A stretch of 64,000 nucleotides of DNA from CBDAKK01 sp965196605 (GCA_965196605.1 CBDAKK010000008.1:1080099-1144098), one strand, 5' to 3'; positions 9,172-18,112 are shown, numbered from the stretch's first letter. Notes: generated by a model from the sequence alone, not told the origin. Translations and numbers: made by a program.

Positions 9172-9984
9172 TTATTTTTTTCCTTTAAATTTTGAAATTA
9201 TTGAATCAATAGCACCACCAGTAAGAGCACCTATTTTTCTACTAAGGTCTCCTATTAAACCAACTTTACCACCAGGCATACCAGGTGCCGCACTCCTGTT
9301 TGGATCACGGCGATACCAATCGACAGTCATTTGCTTAAGCACTAAGTCTTTATCAAGCATGTTTAGATTTAACTTAGAAAGCTTATTCTGTAATCCTTTG
9401 CGAACATTATCAAGCTGTGCGCCTGTAACGCCTAATTTCTTAAGTTCCGAGTCTAAAGACATATTTACAGCTCTTTTGTCAGCAATTGTCAAATTAGCTA
9501 GCTGTTGTTTAACCTGTAACGGGTTAGAAATGTCTAAATGTGACTTCCTTTGATTATTTAAGTTTGCTTGGCTTTGAATGCGTTCTGTCTCTGCATACGT
9601 CATGCTTATATCTGCCTTTTGCTTCATAAGGTTCATAACTCCTTGCGCTACCTGTAAAGGGCTTAAAGCTGCGTATTGAGCGCTTACGTCTTGAAACTTA
9701 GGGGGGGAAATAGAACCAGGAATATTAGCCGTACCTGCTGCCATTTGACCAGCAAGTAAGGGGTTTATTCCTGCTCTGTGTAAATCGCCCATGCGGCGTT
9801 GTACTGCTGTGTCTTCTCTGTGACGCTGTATGTTCAATTGCTTATCTTTCCAATCAAATTGTTTGCCTGCAAATCTTCTTTGCCATGCGTTTTGTCTTTG
9901 AGTCTCTATTAAGCCTGCGGCTTTCATTGTCATATCTGCAATACCACCAAAAGCTCCTAGAAAACCTTTTAAAAGTCCAGTCAT
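9172..9984 (-). CDS. Gokushovirus DNA pilot protein VP2
   Basis: 270 residues with the hallmark of the family, MGDLHRAGINPLLAGQMAAG, near residue 65. It is preceded by a glycine-rich hydrophobic N-terminus (LLKGFLGAFGGIADMTMKAAG) and followed by a long helical region rich in glutamine and lysine. In phiX174-type phages the pilot protein forms a helical tube that delivers DNA across the envelope. A good ribosome site (AAGGAG) precedes ATG. It lies between the hairpin after VP3 and the peptidase-like gene. Confidence 0.93.
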   Translation of the reverse strand: MTGLLKGFLGAFGGIADMTMKAAGLIETQRQNAWQRRFAGKQFDWKDKQLNIQRHREDTAVQRRMGDLHRAGINPLLAGQMAAGTANIPGSISPPKFQDVSAQYAALSPLQVAQGVMNLMKQKADISMTYAETERIQSQANLNNQRKSHLDISNPLQVKQQLANLTIADKRAVNMSLDSELKKLGVTGAQLDNVRKGLQNKLSKLNLNMLDKDLVLKQMTVDWYRRDPNRSAAPGMPGGKVGLIGDLSRKIGALTGGAIDSIISKFKGKK

Positions 9985-10017
9985 TTTTTGCTCCTTGTTT
10001 CAAAAAATGGTGTCACC

Positions 10018-10051
10018 TGTACATATTGCTATCAAGTAAGCAATATGTACA
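10018..10051 (-). terminator. Perfect 13-bp hairpin between VP3 and VP2
   Basis: TGTACATATTGCT (10018-10030) and its exact complement (10039-10051) flank an 8-base loop, just after the VP3 stop on the transcribed minus strand. There is no immediate U-run, so it is either a partial terminator/processing site that adjusts gene dosage, as the intergenic hairpins of phiX174 do, or a structural element of the single-stranded genome. Confidence 0.6.
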
Positions 10052-10059
10052 AACAATCA

Positions 10060-10464
10060 TCATTTCGTTTCGTCTGGTGAGCCGCCTTCGGACGGCTCTG
10101 CCTTTGGTTCTGCCTTAGCAGAACCTGCAGGGGTAGGGGTTTCCTCATCACTACTTGCTTCGTCAGAACTCTCAAGCTTCAAAGCTTCTATGTCCTGCTT
10201 AGCTTCATTCACCATGTCTAAAGCGTCCAACTTATCAATCTTAGAGGGTAAAGGAGTAGCATCAAGATTAACATCCTCCTCGTCATAGTCATACTCACCT
10301 TCATCATTAAAACCTTGTCCACTCATCATGAAATTTTCGATTTCCTGTTGAAAACTCATAACGCCAGATTGTTCAGTAATCACCTCTCCGTCGTTAATTT
10401 CACCTTCATCAGGTGTATGACCAATAATATAATAATCTTCTTTTTTAGTAATTTCTTTAAGCAT
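10060..10464 (-). CDS. Gokushovirus internal scaffolding protein VP3
   Basis: A 134-residue acidic protein with many Asp and Glu residues (for example GEYDYDEEDVNLDATPLP) and a Pro/Glu-rich tail. The position between major capsid and pilot protein, the size and the acidic composition all match VP3, which guides procapsid assembly and is lost on maturation. It lies 16 bases downstream of VP1. A strong hairpin follows directly after its stop codon. Confidence 0.88.
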   Translation of the reverse strand: MLKEITKKEDYYIIGHTPDEGEINDGEVITEQSGVMSFQQEIENFMMSGQGFNDEGEYDYDEEDVNLDATPLPSKIDKLDALDMVNEAKQDIEALKLESSDEASSDEETPTPAGSAKAEPKAEPSEGGSPDETK

Positions 10465-10480
10465 TTTTTAACTCCTTATT

Positions 10481-11992
10481 TCATAAAATTGATGGTATAT
10501 TTACACTAGGCATAGGTCTCACCGCTTTTATTTTGTTGCGAGAACTAACAATTAGACTAGGAATACTATCAGTCTGAAAGCTGAAACCACGTTTAGAGGG
10601 CTTACACTCTAAAAATTCTTTATTCAAACTAGGGGCATTAGCAAATACTCTTCCCATGTGCCAATAATTCAATGTGTCGCGCATATCAGCTACATACATG
10701 TCATTTTTTACACGCATCTCATCATAACGACCCGCATAACCGAAAATACCATTGTCATCAGAATCGCCTTGTAAATAAATTTCACTATTTTTAATAGGTT
10801 GTTCTGAAAGGTTGGCAAATTCTCGAAAGTAAAAATCATATACACTCTCACGTGTCCACTGTCTATTAACACCTTGTGAATAAGAGGGACTGGGCATAAC
10901 AGAAAAAATACCCATAATTAAACCATGCTCATAAACACGTGATACACCTGCCATATTGCTCATAACACCTAAGCCGTGTCCTGCCATTTTGCCTATTGGT
11001 TGTTTAGTGGTATTATCTGATTGACTTGTCTGTAAAACTTCAGAGATAACAACAGGGGACTTTACACCGCCAATATATTCGGGTCTGTCAAGTCTTTCAT
11101 CACGGGGAGCTACACCATAATGTGAACGTAAGAACTCCGTATAACGCGTACCAGCGCGCATATTGCGTTCTAACCATCGTTGTACAGCTAAAACTCTACG
11201 AAGGTCACTTACATCAAAAAAAGCTGAAACCTTATTATTATTTAACATTGCAGTAAATAGTTTAGAAGGAACTGGATGACCACCAGCAGTCTTAATTTCT
11301 GTAACTACCGCATCTTCATAAGTAGAACTATAAGCTTGTGAATGAGTAACCCGAAACTTATCAAGATTATAAGTAACACGACTTGCATCACCCGGGTCTT
11401 TTGCAAAAAACTTAGCGCTAGTACCTAAATTAATTTTAGGAGCTGGGCCACGTTGTCTAGCAGATAGGGCAGACGTGAAATAATCCTTTGCCCATGACCT
11501 ATAAAGTATGTCTTCATTAGTTAATGCAATCTCGTCAACAATGTCTTGTTGTCTGTAATACTCGTTGTATATAAAATTATACGCCATGCGAGGGAAGTCC
11601 AAAACTGTAGGGGTTGAAAAATCTTTATCAACGGGAAAGCCGAAATAATCCCATAATGAGAACTTTGACTTTTTCGTAGGTTTCCACTTTGGCAAAACTA
11701 CATTAGCATTTGTCTGTGTAATAAAGCCTTCCCAGTCATCCCATAGTACACGATAGGGAACAAAGAAATAATGCACACTCATATCAACTTGATGTATAAT
11801 AGGAGCTAACATAGGGGCAAAACGAATGACCGTATCATTAGCTATCTTGAAAATATCACCAGGGACAGCCTCATCACACATTACAGGAATTAGCTGACCC
11901 ATTTCACAATTAAACATCTTTGTATAAGACAAATCAAACAAAGAACGCTTAGGCCGTAATTGGTCTACCTTTTGAAAATGTGAATTAACCAT
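10481..11992 (-). CDS. Gokushovirus major capsid protein VP1
   Basis: 503 residues, typical of gokushoviruses. The N-terminus (FDLSYTKMFNCEMGQLIPV, then MLAPIIHQVDMSVHYFFVPY) is the standard VP1 opening, and the middle holds the variable region expected to form the spike at the threefold axes. It is the single jelly-roll capsid protein of a T=1 particle. The frame is intact, which argues that the prophage is recent or maintained. VP5 ends three bases upstream. Confidence 0.96.
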   Translation of the reverse strand: MVNSHFQKVDQLRPKRSLFDLSYTKMFNCEMGQLIPVMCDEAVPGDIFKIANDTVIRFAPMLAPIIHQVDMSVHYFFVPYRVLWDDWEGFITQTNANVVLPKWKPTKKSKFSLWDYFGFPVDKDFSTPTVLDFPRMAYNFIYNEYYRQQDIVDEIALTNEDILYRSWAKDYFTSALSARQRGPAPKINLGTSAKFFAKDPGDASRVTYNLDKFRVTHSQAYSSTYEDAVVTEIKTAGGHPVPSKLFTAMLNNNKVSAFFDVSDLRRVLAVQRWLERNMRAGTRYTEFLRSHYGVAPRDERLDRPEYIGGVKSPVVISEVLQTSQSDNTTKQPIGKMAGHGLGVMSNMAGVSRVYEHGLIMGIFSVMPSPSYSQGVNRQWTRESVYDFYFREFANLSEQPIKNSEIYLQGDSDDNGIFGYAGRYDEMRVKNDMYVADMRDTLNYWHMGRVFANAPSLNKEFLECKPSKRGFSFQTDSIPSLIVSSRNKIKAVRPMPSVNIPSIL

Positions 11993-11995
11993 ACA

Positions 11996-12232
11996 TTACT
12001 CCTTACGGTGCTCAATAAGAACAGCCTCATCCTCTAATGAAAAAACATTATGAAGCTTATGACTAGTAACCTTATAAAGGTCATAAGAACCTAATCTATA
12101 AAGTTCTGCGTCATTAATAACATCTTCTGGAACTACACGGCTAACAGTCCGTATAGCTTCTTGGTCTGTGTTAGCCTCAAAAATAGGATACGTGGTATTA
12201 CTTACCACATCTTTTAAAACATAAATATACAT
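11996..12232 (-). CDS. Gokushovirus small non-structural protein VP5
   Basis: A 78-residue protein starting MYIYVLKDVVSNTTYPIFEA, with the composition and opening of gokushovirus VP5; an equivalent role to the phiX174 C protein (switch from double- to single-stranded DNA synthesis) has been proposed. It is the first gene of the prophage transcript. Between its start and the inferred prophage edge (12233-12351) lie the dif-like site and A/T-rich sequence, where promoter and origin signals would be expected. Confidence 0.8.
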   Translation of the reverse strand: MYIYVLKDVVSNTTYPIFEANTDQEAIRTVSRVVPEDVINDAELYRLGSYDLYKVTSHKLHNVFSLEDEAVLIEHRKE

Positions 12233-12275
12233 AAATTCTCCTTTTATATCGTTGTTTGTATATATATCAATATAT

Positions 12276-12303
12276 CACTGTAAATAATGTGTATTCTGTC
12301 TAC
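12276..12303 (+). other. dif-like 28-bp site in the prophage
   Basis: A 28-bp sequence whose centre ATAATGTGTATTCTGT matches 14 of 16 bases of the Escherichia coli dif centre, with the right 11-6-11 length for XerC and XerD. In the circular phage it falls just after the VP4 stop, in the VP4-VP5 gap, as expected for a phage integration site of the dif type. Confidence 0.65.
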
Positions 12304-12348
12304 AAAAAACACTAAATTTTTTTATTTTTTAGAGCAAATTTCGCTAAT

Positions 12349-13305
12349 TTGCGCCACAAGCTCGCTCCTAAAACTACTTTTAGGTCTTGGGAAAAAAGTT
12401 TTAGTATTACTAATGCAAGTAAGCACAATCTCAAAAACATTCAGCTTGAAATTCCTCAGGGTGTTTTGGTATGCATTACCGGAGTGGCGGGATCTGGTAA
12501 GAGTACCTTAATGCATCATGAGTTTTTGCAACGCTATCCCAATGCGGTTGTCATTGACCAGTCACCCGTGGGCAAGTCAATTCGTTCTACTCCCGCAACC
12601 TACACCGGAGTATTTGACCACATTCGTAGGCTCTTTGCCATAGCAAACCCCGGTACAAGCGATTCTTTTTTTAGCTTTAATGCGGAAGGTGCTTGCCAAC
12701 TCTGTAACGGTCTCGGTGAAATTGAAACTGACCTTGCATTTATGGATCCAATCCGCACGCCATGTGAGGCTTGTGGGGGTGTTCGCTATAAAAAAGAAGT
12801 GCTCAAATATCGTTACCAAGGAAAAACCATTGTCGAGGTTTTGACACTCACCATCAATGATTCCTTGATTTTTTTCACAGACACACACCTGCATAAAAAA
12901 CTTACAATTTTACAAGAAGTTGGCTTAGGGTATTTAGAACTTGGTCAACCATTGTCCACGCTTTCAGGGGGTGAGTGTCAACGCATTAAACTTGCTAGTG
13001 AGCTGCATAAAGAAGGCCGCGTATATGTGCTAGACGAGCCAACAACAGGCCTGCATATGTCAGATATTAAGACTATTGTTGATTTGCTTGAACGCTTGGT
13101 GATGCATGGAAATAGCGTATTGGTTATTGAGCATTGTATTGATGTTATGAACCAAGCGGATTGGATTATTGATGTTGGTCCTGAAGGTGGCAGCAGCGGT
13201 GGTGAAATTATTTTTTGCGGCACTCCGTATGAATTGCAAAAAAACAGTAATGGACATACTGCAAAAGCAATGAGGAGTTACAACAAAACAAAGACTCATC
13301 TTTAG
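12349..13305 (+). pseudogene. UvrA-like ATPase, 3' half, displaced by prophage
   Basis: The second ABC half of the interrupted UvrA-like gene: 317 host residues from CGC 12352, open from a TTG at 12349. It contains Walker A GVAGSGKST, zinc pairs CQLCNGLG and CEACGGVR, signature LSGGECQRIKLASELH and Walker B VYVLDEPTTGLHMSD. Both halves have kept all ATPase motifs and open frames, so the disruption looks recent, or reversible by phage excision. No ribosome site is seen before the TTG. The downstream gene is on the other strand. Confidence 0.88.
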
Positions 13306-13373
13306 GGCAATTGCATCTGCAAGTGGTGGAAGTAGGGGGGTATTGCTCCCCTTGTAAACTCTGAAACTCTTAA

Positions 13374-13682
13374 TTATTGTTTGTTTTTTATTTCGTGAGT
13401 GAGGATGAGTATTGCTTTTTCAATATTATCTAATCTCTTGTCCATAGCCTCAAAACGTTGATTTATTTCGGTAGTAATTCTATCGAAACGTTGATTCACA
13501 TCGCTAGAAAGATTGTCTATTTTTGTTGCATTGTATAAAAACAAAGCTGTAACAACGCCAAATAATGCAGTTATGAGCGCAATAATAATAGCCAGCGCGC
13601 CAATAGAGTTAAGTCCCTTAGTAATACCGCTGGTAAAAGATTCTTTGACAACTGGTTGTGCTGGTAAAACTTTATCTGCCAT
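13374..13682 (-). CDS. Small membrane protein with C-terminal coiled coil (paralogue of 62491)
   Basis: 102 residues from ATG 13682: a short N-terminus (MADKVLPAQPVVKESFTSG), one membrane helix (LAIIIALITALFGVVTALFL) and a heptad-repeat tail (NQRFDRITTEINQRFEAMDK) ending LTHEIKNKQ. The protein at 62491-62787 has the same ends and plan. I cannot assign a family with certainty. The helix-plus-repeat plan recalls the Bdr proteins of Borrelia, but this is only resemblance. An upstream in-frame start at 13700 is possible. It sits between the uvrA 3' half and the chromosomal dif-like site. Confidence 0.7.
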   Translation of the reverse strand: MADKVLPAQPVVKESFTSGITKGLNSIGALAIIIALITALFGVVTALFLYNATKIDNLSSDVNQRFDRITTEINQRFEAMDKRLDNIEKAILILTHEIKNKQ

Positions 13683-13740
13683 ATATGTGCATTGTATCAT
13701 AGAAAGGAGGGAAGCCTACTCTTATTTACAATAAGCACAA

Positions 13741-13768
13741 GTAGACAGAATACACATTATCTACAGTG
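13741..13768 (-). other. dif-like 28-bp site in the chromosome, inverted
   Basis: The reverse complement of the prophage dif-like site, with one mismatch in 28. No similarity to the prophage site extends beyond these 28 bases, which argues for a functional recombination site rather than a leftover of a longer duplication. It may be the chromosomal dif or an imperfect secondary site. Confidence 0.6.
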
Positions 13769-13954
13769 GAAAATGATTATGTGCTCTTTCATCTCCCAGT
13801 TGAGTACTCTTTGAGGAATACGCTGCTTAAAAGTGCGTGTCTTTTTTGAAGCAGGCACCCAATTACAAACACATTCTTTATGTAGCCATCGAAGAATTAC
13901 TGTCTTGTGCTTATTTTTTTGCTCCTCCAATGCTCTACGTTCACGCTGACTCAT
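13757..13954 (-). CDS. Small hypothetical protein
   Basis: A 65-codon frame starting MSQRERRALEEQKNKHKT, basic, with two cysteines in HKECVCNW. It ends within the chromosomal dif-like site, so its last codons are that site. No ribosome site is clear. It could be the remnant of a longer gene cut at the recombination site, or a chance frame. Confidence 0.3.
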   Translation of the reverse strand: MSQRERRALEEQKNKHKTVILRWLHKECVCNWVPASKKTRTFKQRIPQRVLNWEMKEHIIIFHCR

Positions 13955-14290
13955 TTTATTACACTATTCATTCATATAGAGGAGTTCCTTTGATGTTCGT
14001 TATTTAATCTTACCGGAGTTCCTTTTTCTTTTTCTCTCCCATTTTCTCCTCACTCTATCGACATAAGTTCTTTACTATTGCTATTGCCACTGCCTCATTG
14101 CACATCTGTTAGGGGAATGTAATATAATATAAACACATATAAAACAAATAAGCTTAGTACTATGTTCAATTGTGAAAAAACAGCGGATAATTCTTTTCGT
14201 TGTTTTTTCTCTCTCAATTGACTATACTTTATATATACCCTTCATTTTTAATGTAATGAAACTCTGCTATTTCACGAGGTCTTTAGGTAC
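13955..14290. other. Intergenic region upstream of greA, no gene seen
   Basis: A 336-base A/T-rich gap. It should contain the greA promoter; TTGACT near 14218 is a possible -35 box but no matching -10 box is clear. GAGGTCTTTAGGT before ATG 14291 is the likely ribosome site. No RNA gene or repeat was recognised. Confidence 0.5.
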
Positions 14291-17059
14291 ATGAACAACG
14301 ATGCAATAAAGAGCATACAAACACTAATACGACAAGAGCAATGGACTCGAGATACGAGTGCATTTACAAAGAACGTTATTACCCAAATTGACGAAGCACT
14401 TGCTCCAACAAGCGATGAAGAAAAGTTGCAATTATTGGAAGCGTGTCAAGAGCACTTACAAAACAATAAAGATAATTTATGCGCTTTGTATGTATCAAGT
14501 ATTATTTGTCTTCAACAAAATGCCATTAACGATATGAACATGATGCATTTGATAGAAATTATGTCAAATGCGCACAAGTGGGAGATGGTCGAGTATTTAT
14601 GTCATAAGCTACGTTCTTTTAATAGCAGCCTCAATGCATTGCGAGAGCTTATTAAAGTCTATGAAGCAACTAATCAAAAAGAAAAACTTATCAAAACGTG
14701 GAAAACAATAGTTCAAGAAGATTTTGAAGAAGCCGACATAGCCTTGCAGCTTGCAGAGCATGAAAAGAAAGAAGGCAATATTGCACAATCTATAAACGAT
14801 TATAAGAAAGCACTTAATAGATATTTATTACAAAAAAAATTCATGCCCATTAAAGATATATGGGCAATTCTTATAGAAGAAAATCCTAGCGATATAAACT
14901 TTTATTTTTCATTTGTTCAGAAAACCGAAGGCGTATTAACAAGCGAGAAGACAGAAGAATTGCTTACAACTTTACAGCAGATTTTATCGAAAAAAAATCC
15001 TAATGAGTTTGATGTGCTTATAGATATATCAAAGCGATTGTTAAAAATAAATCCGAGTATCGAATTGTATAGAAAACAACTTGTTCAGACGTATAGAAAC
15101 AAATACAAAGATTACGACAAGTTGAAAGACTTCATCAGAATGTCAAATATTGAACAGCCATGGCGGAATGTTCATGAGGCTATTTCAGATTTTGAGAAAC
15201 ATATATCGTTTTTCCCTGGCAGTTTTGTGCATCATGCAAAATGGGGTATAGGGCGTATTAAAGAAGTAAGCCATCAATATTTAGTCATAGATTTTGCAAA
15301 AAAAAGAGACCACTCCATGGACATTAGCATGGCTGTATCGTCACTTGAAGCCTTGTCGAAAAAACACTTTTGGGTTCTCAAGAGTGTATTGCCTAAGGAA
15401 AAACTAAAGCAAAAAATTATTACAGAGCCCCTAGCCTGCCTAAAATCCATCATTAAAAGCTTCGGCTCTGCCGACATGAAAACAATTAAGAACGAGCTTG
15501 TGCCAAGCGTGCTTGATAATAACGAGTGGAAATTATGGAGCGTACGGGCAAAAAAATACCTTGAAAACCATAATTTGTTTGGCATTTTACCAGAGAAGCC
15601 AGATAACTACGTGGTCTCTGAAATACCAGTGAGCAAGGTAGATAAGGTGTATAACCTTTTCAAAAAAGAAGAAAAACTTGTGGATAAAGTAAAAATAGTA
15701 CGAAAAGCCTTGGCTCAAAACGTATTTTTGTCTTCAGAATCCGAGGAAACCACGGAAACATTTTGGCAGATCTTCGATTATTTTAATGGAGAACTCAAAA
15801 CCGCTATTCATAATATAGAAAATAAAGAAACCTCATACGAATCAGAAGCCTATGTACACTCCTTGTTTTTGTGTCACGAAATGGCGCAAAAAGTTTCTAG
15901 CGTTCAAAATAGAATGAGCGAAAACATTCAATCTGTTATACAAAACGCAGAACTAGAGCAATTAAAAATTATGTTACAAACGCTCATGATAAAGGAATAC
16001 AAAGACAAACTCTTTGCCTCTGTCTTTGAGATACGTGATGATTGGCGTAGCTTATTTCTCTCCTTATTTTCACATCATCATACAAAAAACATTATAGAAA
16101 TTCTTGAAAACGCAAATGAGATTTCATTCTTACAGGAAATGTATAAACACCTTGAGGATAATTTTCAAAACAATAGAAATGCCTTTACTTTTTTTGTAAT
16201 AGCAAATGCAAAAAAGGCATGGTTAGAAGAGACTAAAGACGAATTTAAAACTGCAGGGCTCCTCTTGCGTGCCTGTATTTCCTTTGAGCGAGATATATAC
16301 AATAAGCACCTTGTGCCACAAAACAAGCGCCTCATAGCGCTTATAGAAAAATACCTTTTCTCCGAGGAGTATATAAAAAACCTGCTTTCTTCACGCTCAT
16401 TAGAAGAGGTGCAATATCTTTACTCGCTCATACGTCCCTTAGGTGAAATATTCCCAAGTCATGTATTGGAAATACAGGAAATAATTGAAAACACCTTTCC
16501 GGATTTTGTTTTTAACGACTTGCTTGAGTCTCAAGATGCGGCAACATCAAAGAATTTCTTTACATTAACCGATTCGTTTAATCAAAAACAAAGAGAATTA
16601 CAGTACCTCCATGAGGTCGAAGTCCCTGAAAATAGTAAAGAAATTGAAAAGGCACGCTCCTATGGTGACTTACGAGAAAATGCGGAATATAAGGCTGCGC
16701 TTGAACATCAAATTACGCTTAATAATAGGGCTGCAGTCTTGCAACGAGAAATCAACAAGGCAAAGATTTTTGACTTTTCTACAGCAGCAGATACCTCTAT
16801 AGGCTTTGGCACTAAAATAATTTTTGAAGATTTACTTGATAATTCAGAAAAACAATACATAATACTTGGACCATGGGAATCTGAGCCGTCAAAGGGCATA
16901 ATATCGTATCTTGCGCCTATTGGACAAAAGCTGTATCGCAAGAAACTCGATGAAACCTGCGAGTTTACTATTAACAATGTCAACTACAAAATAAAAATAA
17001 AAGATATTGAGGTACTGAGCGACGAAAATCTTAAAGAAGCTGTAGGCGCAACTGCATAA
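14291..17059 (+). CDS. greA: GreA transcription elongation factor with long N-terminal extension
   Basis: 922 residues, about six times a normal GreA. The last 135 or so residues are GreA-like: YGDLRENAEYKAALEHQ (about residue 790) lies in the coiled coil that enters the RNA polymerase secondary channel, followed by the FKBP-like domain ending KDIEVL. GreA rescues backtracked polymerase by stimulating transcript cleavage. The first 750 residues are helical and TPR-like, with a small beta-rich segment near residue 310 (FVHHAKWGIGRIKEVSHQYL) that resembles a CarD- or KOW-type fold. This giant form is known from treponemes and is the best phylum marker in the window. Confidence 0.92.
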   Translation: MNNDAIKSIQTLIRQEQWTRDTSAFTKNVITQIDEALAPTSDEEKLQLLEACQEHLQNNKDNLCALYVSSIICLQQNAINDMNMMHLIEIMSNAHKWEMVEYLCHKLRSFNSSLNALRELIKVYEATNQKEKLIKTWKTIVQEDFEEADIALQLAEHEKKEGNIAQSINDYKKALNRYLLQKKFMPIKDIWAILIEENPSDINFYFSFVQKTEGVLTSEKTEELLTTLQQILSKKNPNEFDVLIDISKRLLKINPSIELYRKQLVQTYRNKYKDYDKLKDFIRMSNIEQPWRNVHEAISDFEKHISFFPGSFVHHAKWGIGRIKEVSHQYLVIDFAKKRDHSMDISMAVSSLEALSKKHFWVLKSVLPKEKLKQKIITEPLACLKSIIKSFGSADMKTIKNELVPSVLDNNEWKLWSVRAKKYLENHNLFGILPEKPDNYVVSEIPVSKVDKVYNLFKKEEKLVDKVKIVRKALAQNVFLSSESEETTETFWQIFDYFNGELKTAIHNIENKETSYESEAYVHSLFLCHEMAQKVSSVQNRMSENIQSVIQNAELEQLKIMLQTLMIKEYKDKLFASVFEIRDDWRSLFLSLFSHHHTKNIIEILENANEISFLQEMYKHLEDNFQNNRNAFTFFVIANAKKAWLEETKDEFKTAGLLLRACISFERDIYNKHLVPQNKRLIALIEKYLFSEEYIKNLLSSRSLEEVQYLYSLIRPLGEIFPSHVLEIQEIIENTFPDFVFNDLLESQDAATSKNFFTLTDSFNQKQRELQYLHEVEVPENSKEIEKARSYGDLRENAEYKAALEHQITLNNRAAVLQREINKAKIFDFSTAADTSIGFGTKIIFEDLLDNSEKQYIILGPWESEPSKGIISYLAPIGQKLYRKKLDETCEFTINNVNYKIKIKDIEVLSDENLKEAVGATA

Positions 17060-17071
17060 TCAGCATTAATA

Positions 17072-18112
17072 TTAATACGGTGGTATAATTGCACTCATAA
17101 TCGAAAAAACCATGTTTGCGTCTTCATCTATGAGAAACTGAAAGCTAAAGGGAACACTGCCAAAGAGGTTAAAACCAATGGCTCCCCCGTAGTACATTTT
17201 CACCTCTCCAACATCGCGCGCTTCATCATCAATGTACGCAACATTATAGCTTGCCGAAATATAGAAGTCTTCATACCATTGATAGCTATTTAAAAAACTG
17301 AGAAAGAAAAATCTATATTCAAAAAGCGCGCCCCCTGCAAAGTTGTAAAAAGGCACGGGTCCAAAAATACTAAAAGTCATATGTTGCAAAAGGCTCTTTT
17401 GCGCTTTAATTGCTTTTACATCACCTATGGAGTTTGTGTATGACACAAATGGTTTTAATGCAAGCTCCCCAAATCCATGATCTTGTACAAGACTCGCATT
17501 AAAATACACTTCGTATAAATGTTCATCGTAATCAATAGCGTAGTCATATACAAAACGCGCCTGCGTATCTAAGCGCACAATGTCAGGCAGGTTTACAAGC
17601 ATGGACCCTATAGACATGGTGTTTCTATAAACACGCATGGACAGCAAAGCCTGCGTGTCTTGAGCGTAGAGGTTCATGAGCCCTATACGAGAGGTGTTAC
17701 TTACAAACATATTGCTTGGATACCAACCAAGGGTGAAGCGTCCAATGTGTTCCATGAGCTTGTACTTTTTTACATTAAAGGGATAGCGAAACCTATAACC
17801 GACTCCAACACCGACACGCCCAGAAAAAAGCGCCATAATATTAGTATCAGCATAATATGCACTACCAAGCCCTAGCTGCAACAGGGTAGCCTTGAGGTCG
17901 AAGTTTTGATAGTAGTAGTTGTATCCCATGGTAAAAAAAGCCACACCTTTTTTACGTGGCGACGGAGGGTAAAAATACCACATGCTTGCGCTATAAGGTT
18001 TTTGGGCATCCTTTGTGCTGTTTGCAAGCTCTCGCTCTTGCGCATGAGATATGGGGATGAGAGAAGCCAATAACAGGCTGAGAAAGAGTGTTTTATGCCC
18101 CCTACAGTTCAT
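17072..18112 (-). CDS. Predicted outer-membrane beta-barrel protein
   Basis: 346 residues with a clear signal peptide (TLFLSLLLASLIPISHAQ). The body alternates hydrophobic and aromatic residues (MGYNYYYQNFDLKA, YKLMEHIGRFTLGWYP, FYNFAGGALFEYRFFFLSFL) as expected of membrane beta strands. No family was recognised. It starts 11 bases before the end of the upstream barrel gene, so the two are translationally coupled and probably act together at the outer membrane. Its stop is 12 bases from the convergent greA stop. Confidence 0.7.
   Translation of the reverse strand: MNCRGHKTLFLSLLLASLIPISHAQERELANSTKDAQKPYSASMWYFYPPSPRKKGVAFFTMGYNYYYQNFDLKATLLQLGLGSAYYADTNIMALFSGRVGVGVGYRFRYPFNVKKYKLMEHIGRFTLGWYPSNMFVSNTSRIGLMNLYAQDTQALLSMRVYRNTMSIGSMLVNLPDIVRLDTQARFVYDYAIDYDEHLYEVYFNASLVQDHGFGELALKPFVSYTNSIGDVKAIKAQKSLLQHMTFSIFGPVPFYNFAGGALFEYRFFFLSFLNSYQWYEDFYISASYNVAYIDDEARDVGEVKMYYGGAIGFNLFGSVPFSFQFLIDEDANMVFSIMSAIIPPY

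Larger units (their letters stand above)
7635..12351 (-). mobile_element. Gokushovirus (Microviridae) prophage, about 4.7 kb
   Basis: A complete gokushovirus gene set (VP5, VP1, VP3, VP2, peptidase-like, a 58-residue protein, a basic peptide, VP4), all on the minus strand. The edges are inferred from the host gene: TTTG occurs at 7631-7634 and again at 12348-12351, and joining the two restores the uvrA-like frame. The implied circle is 4717 bp, within the normal gokushovirus range. In the circle VP4 would end with a lysine-rich tail and TAG at 12314-12312; in the prophage it reads into host sequence instead. All phage genes are open, so the element may be viable. Gokushovirus prophages are known from a few bacterial groups, in enterobacteria at dif sites. 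Confidence 0.9.

Noticed and set aside
12302..13742. That the segment between the dif-like sites is already inverted
   Set aside because: The uvrA 3' half is in the same direction as the 5' half and rejoins it in frame, so the present orientation is the original one.
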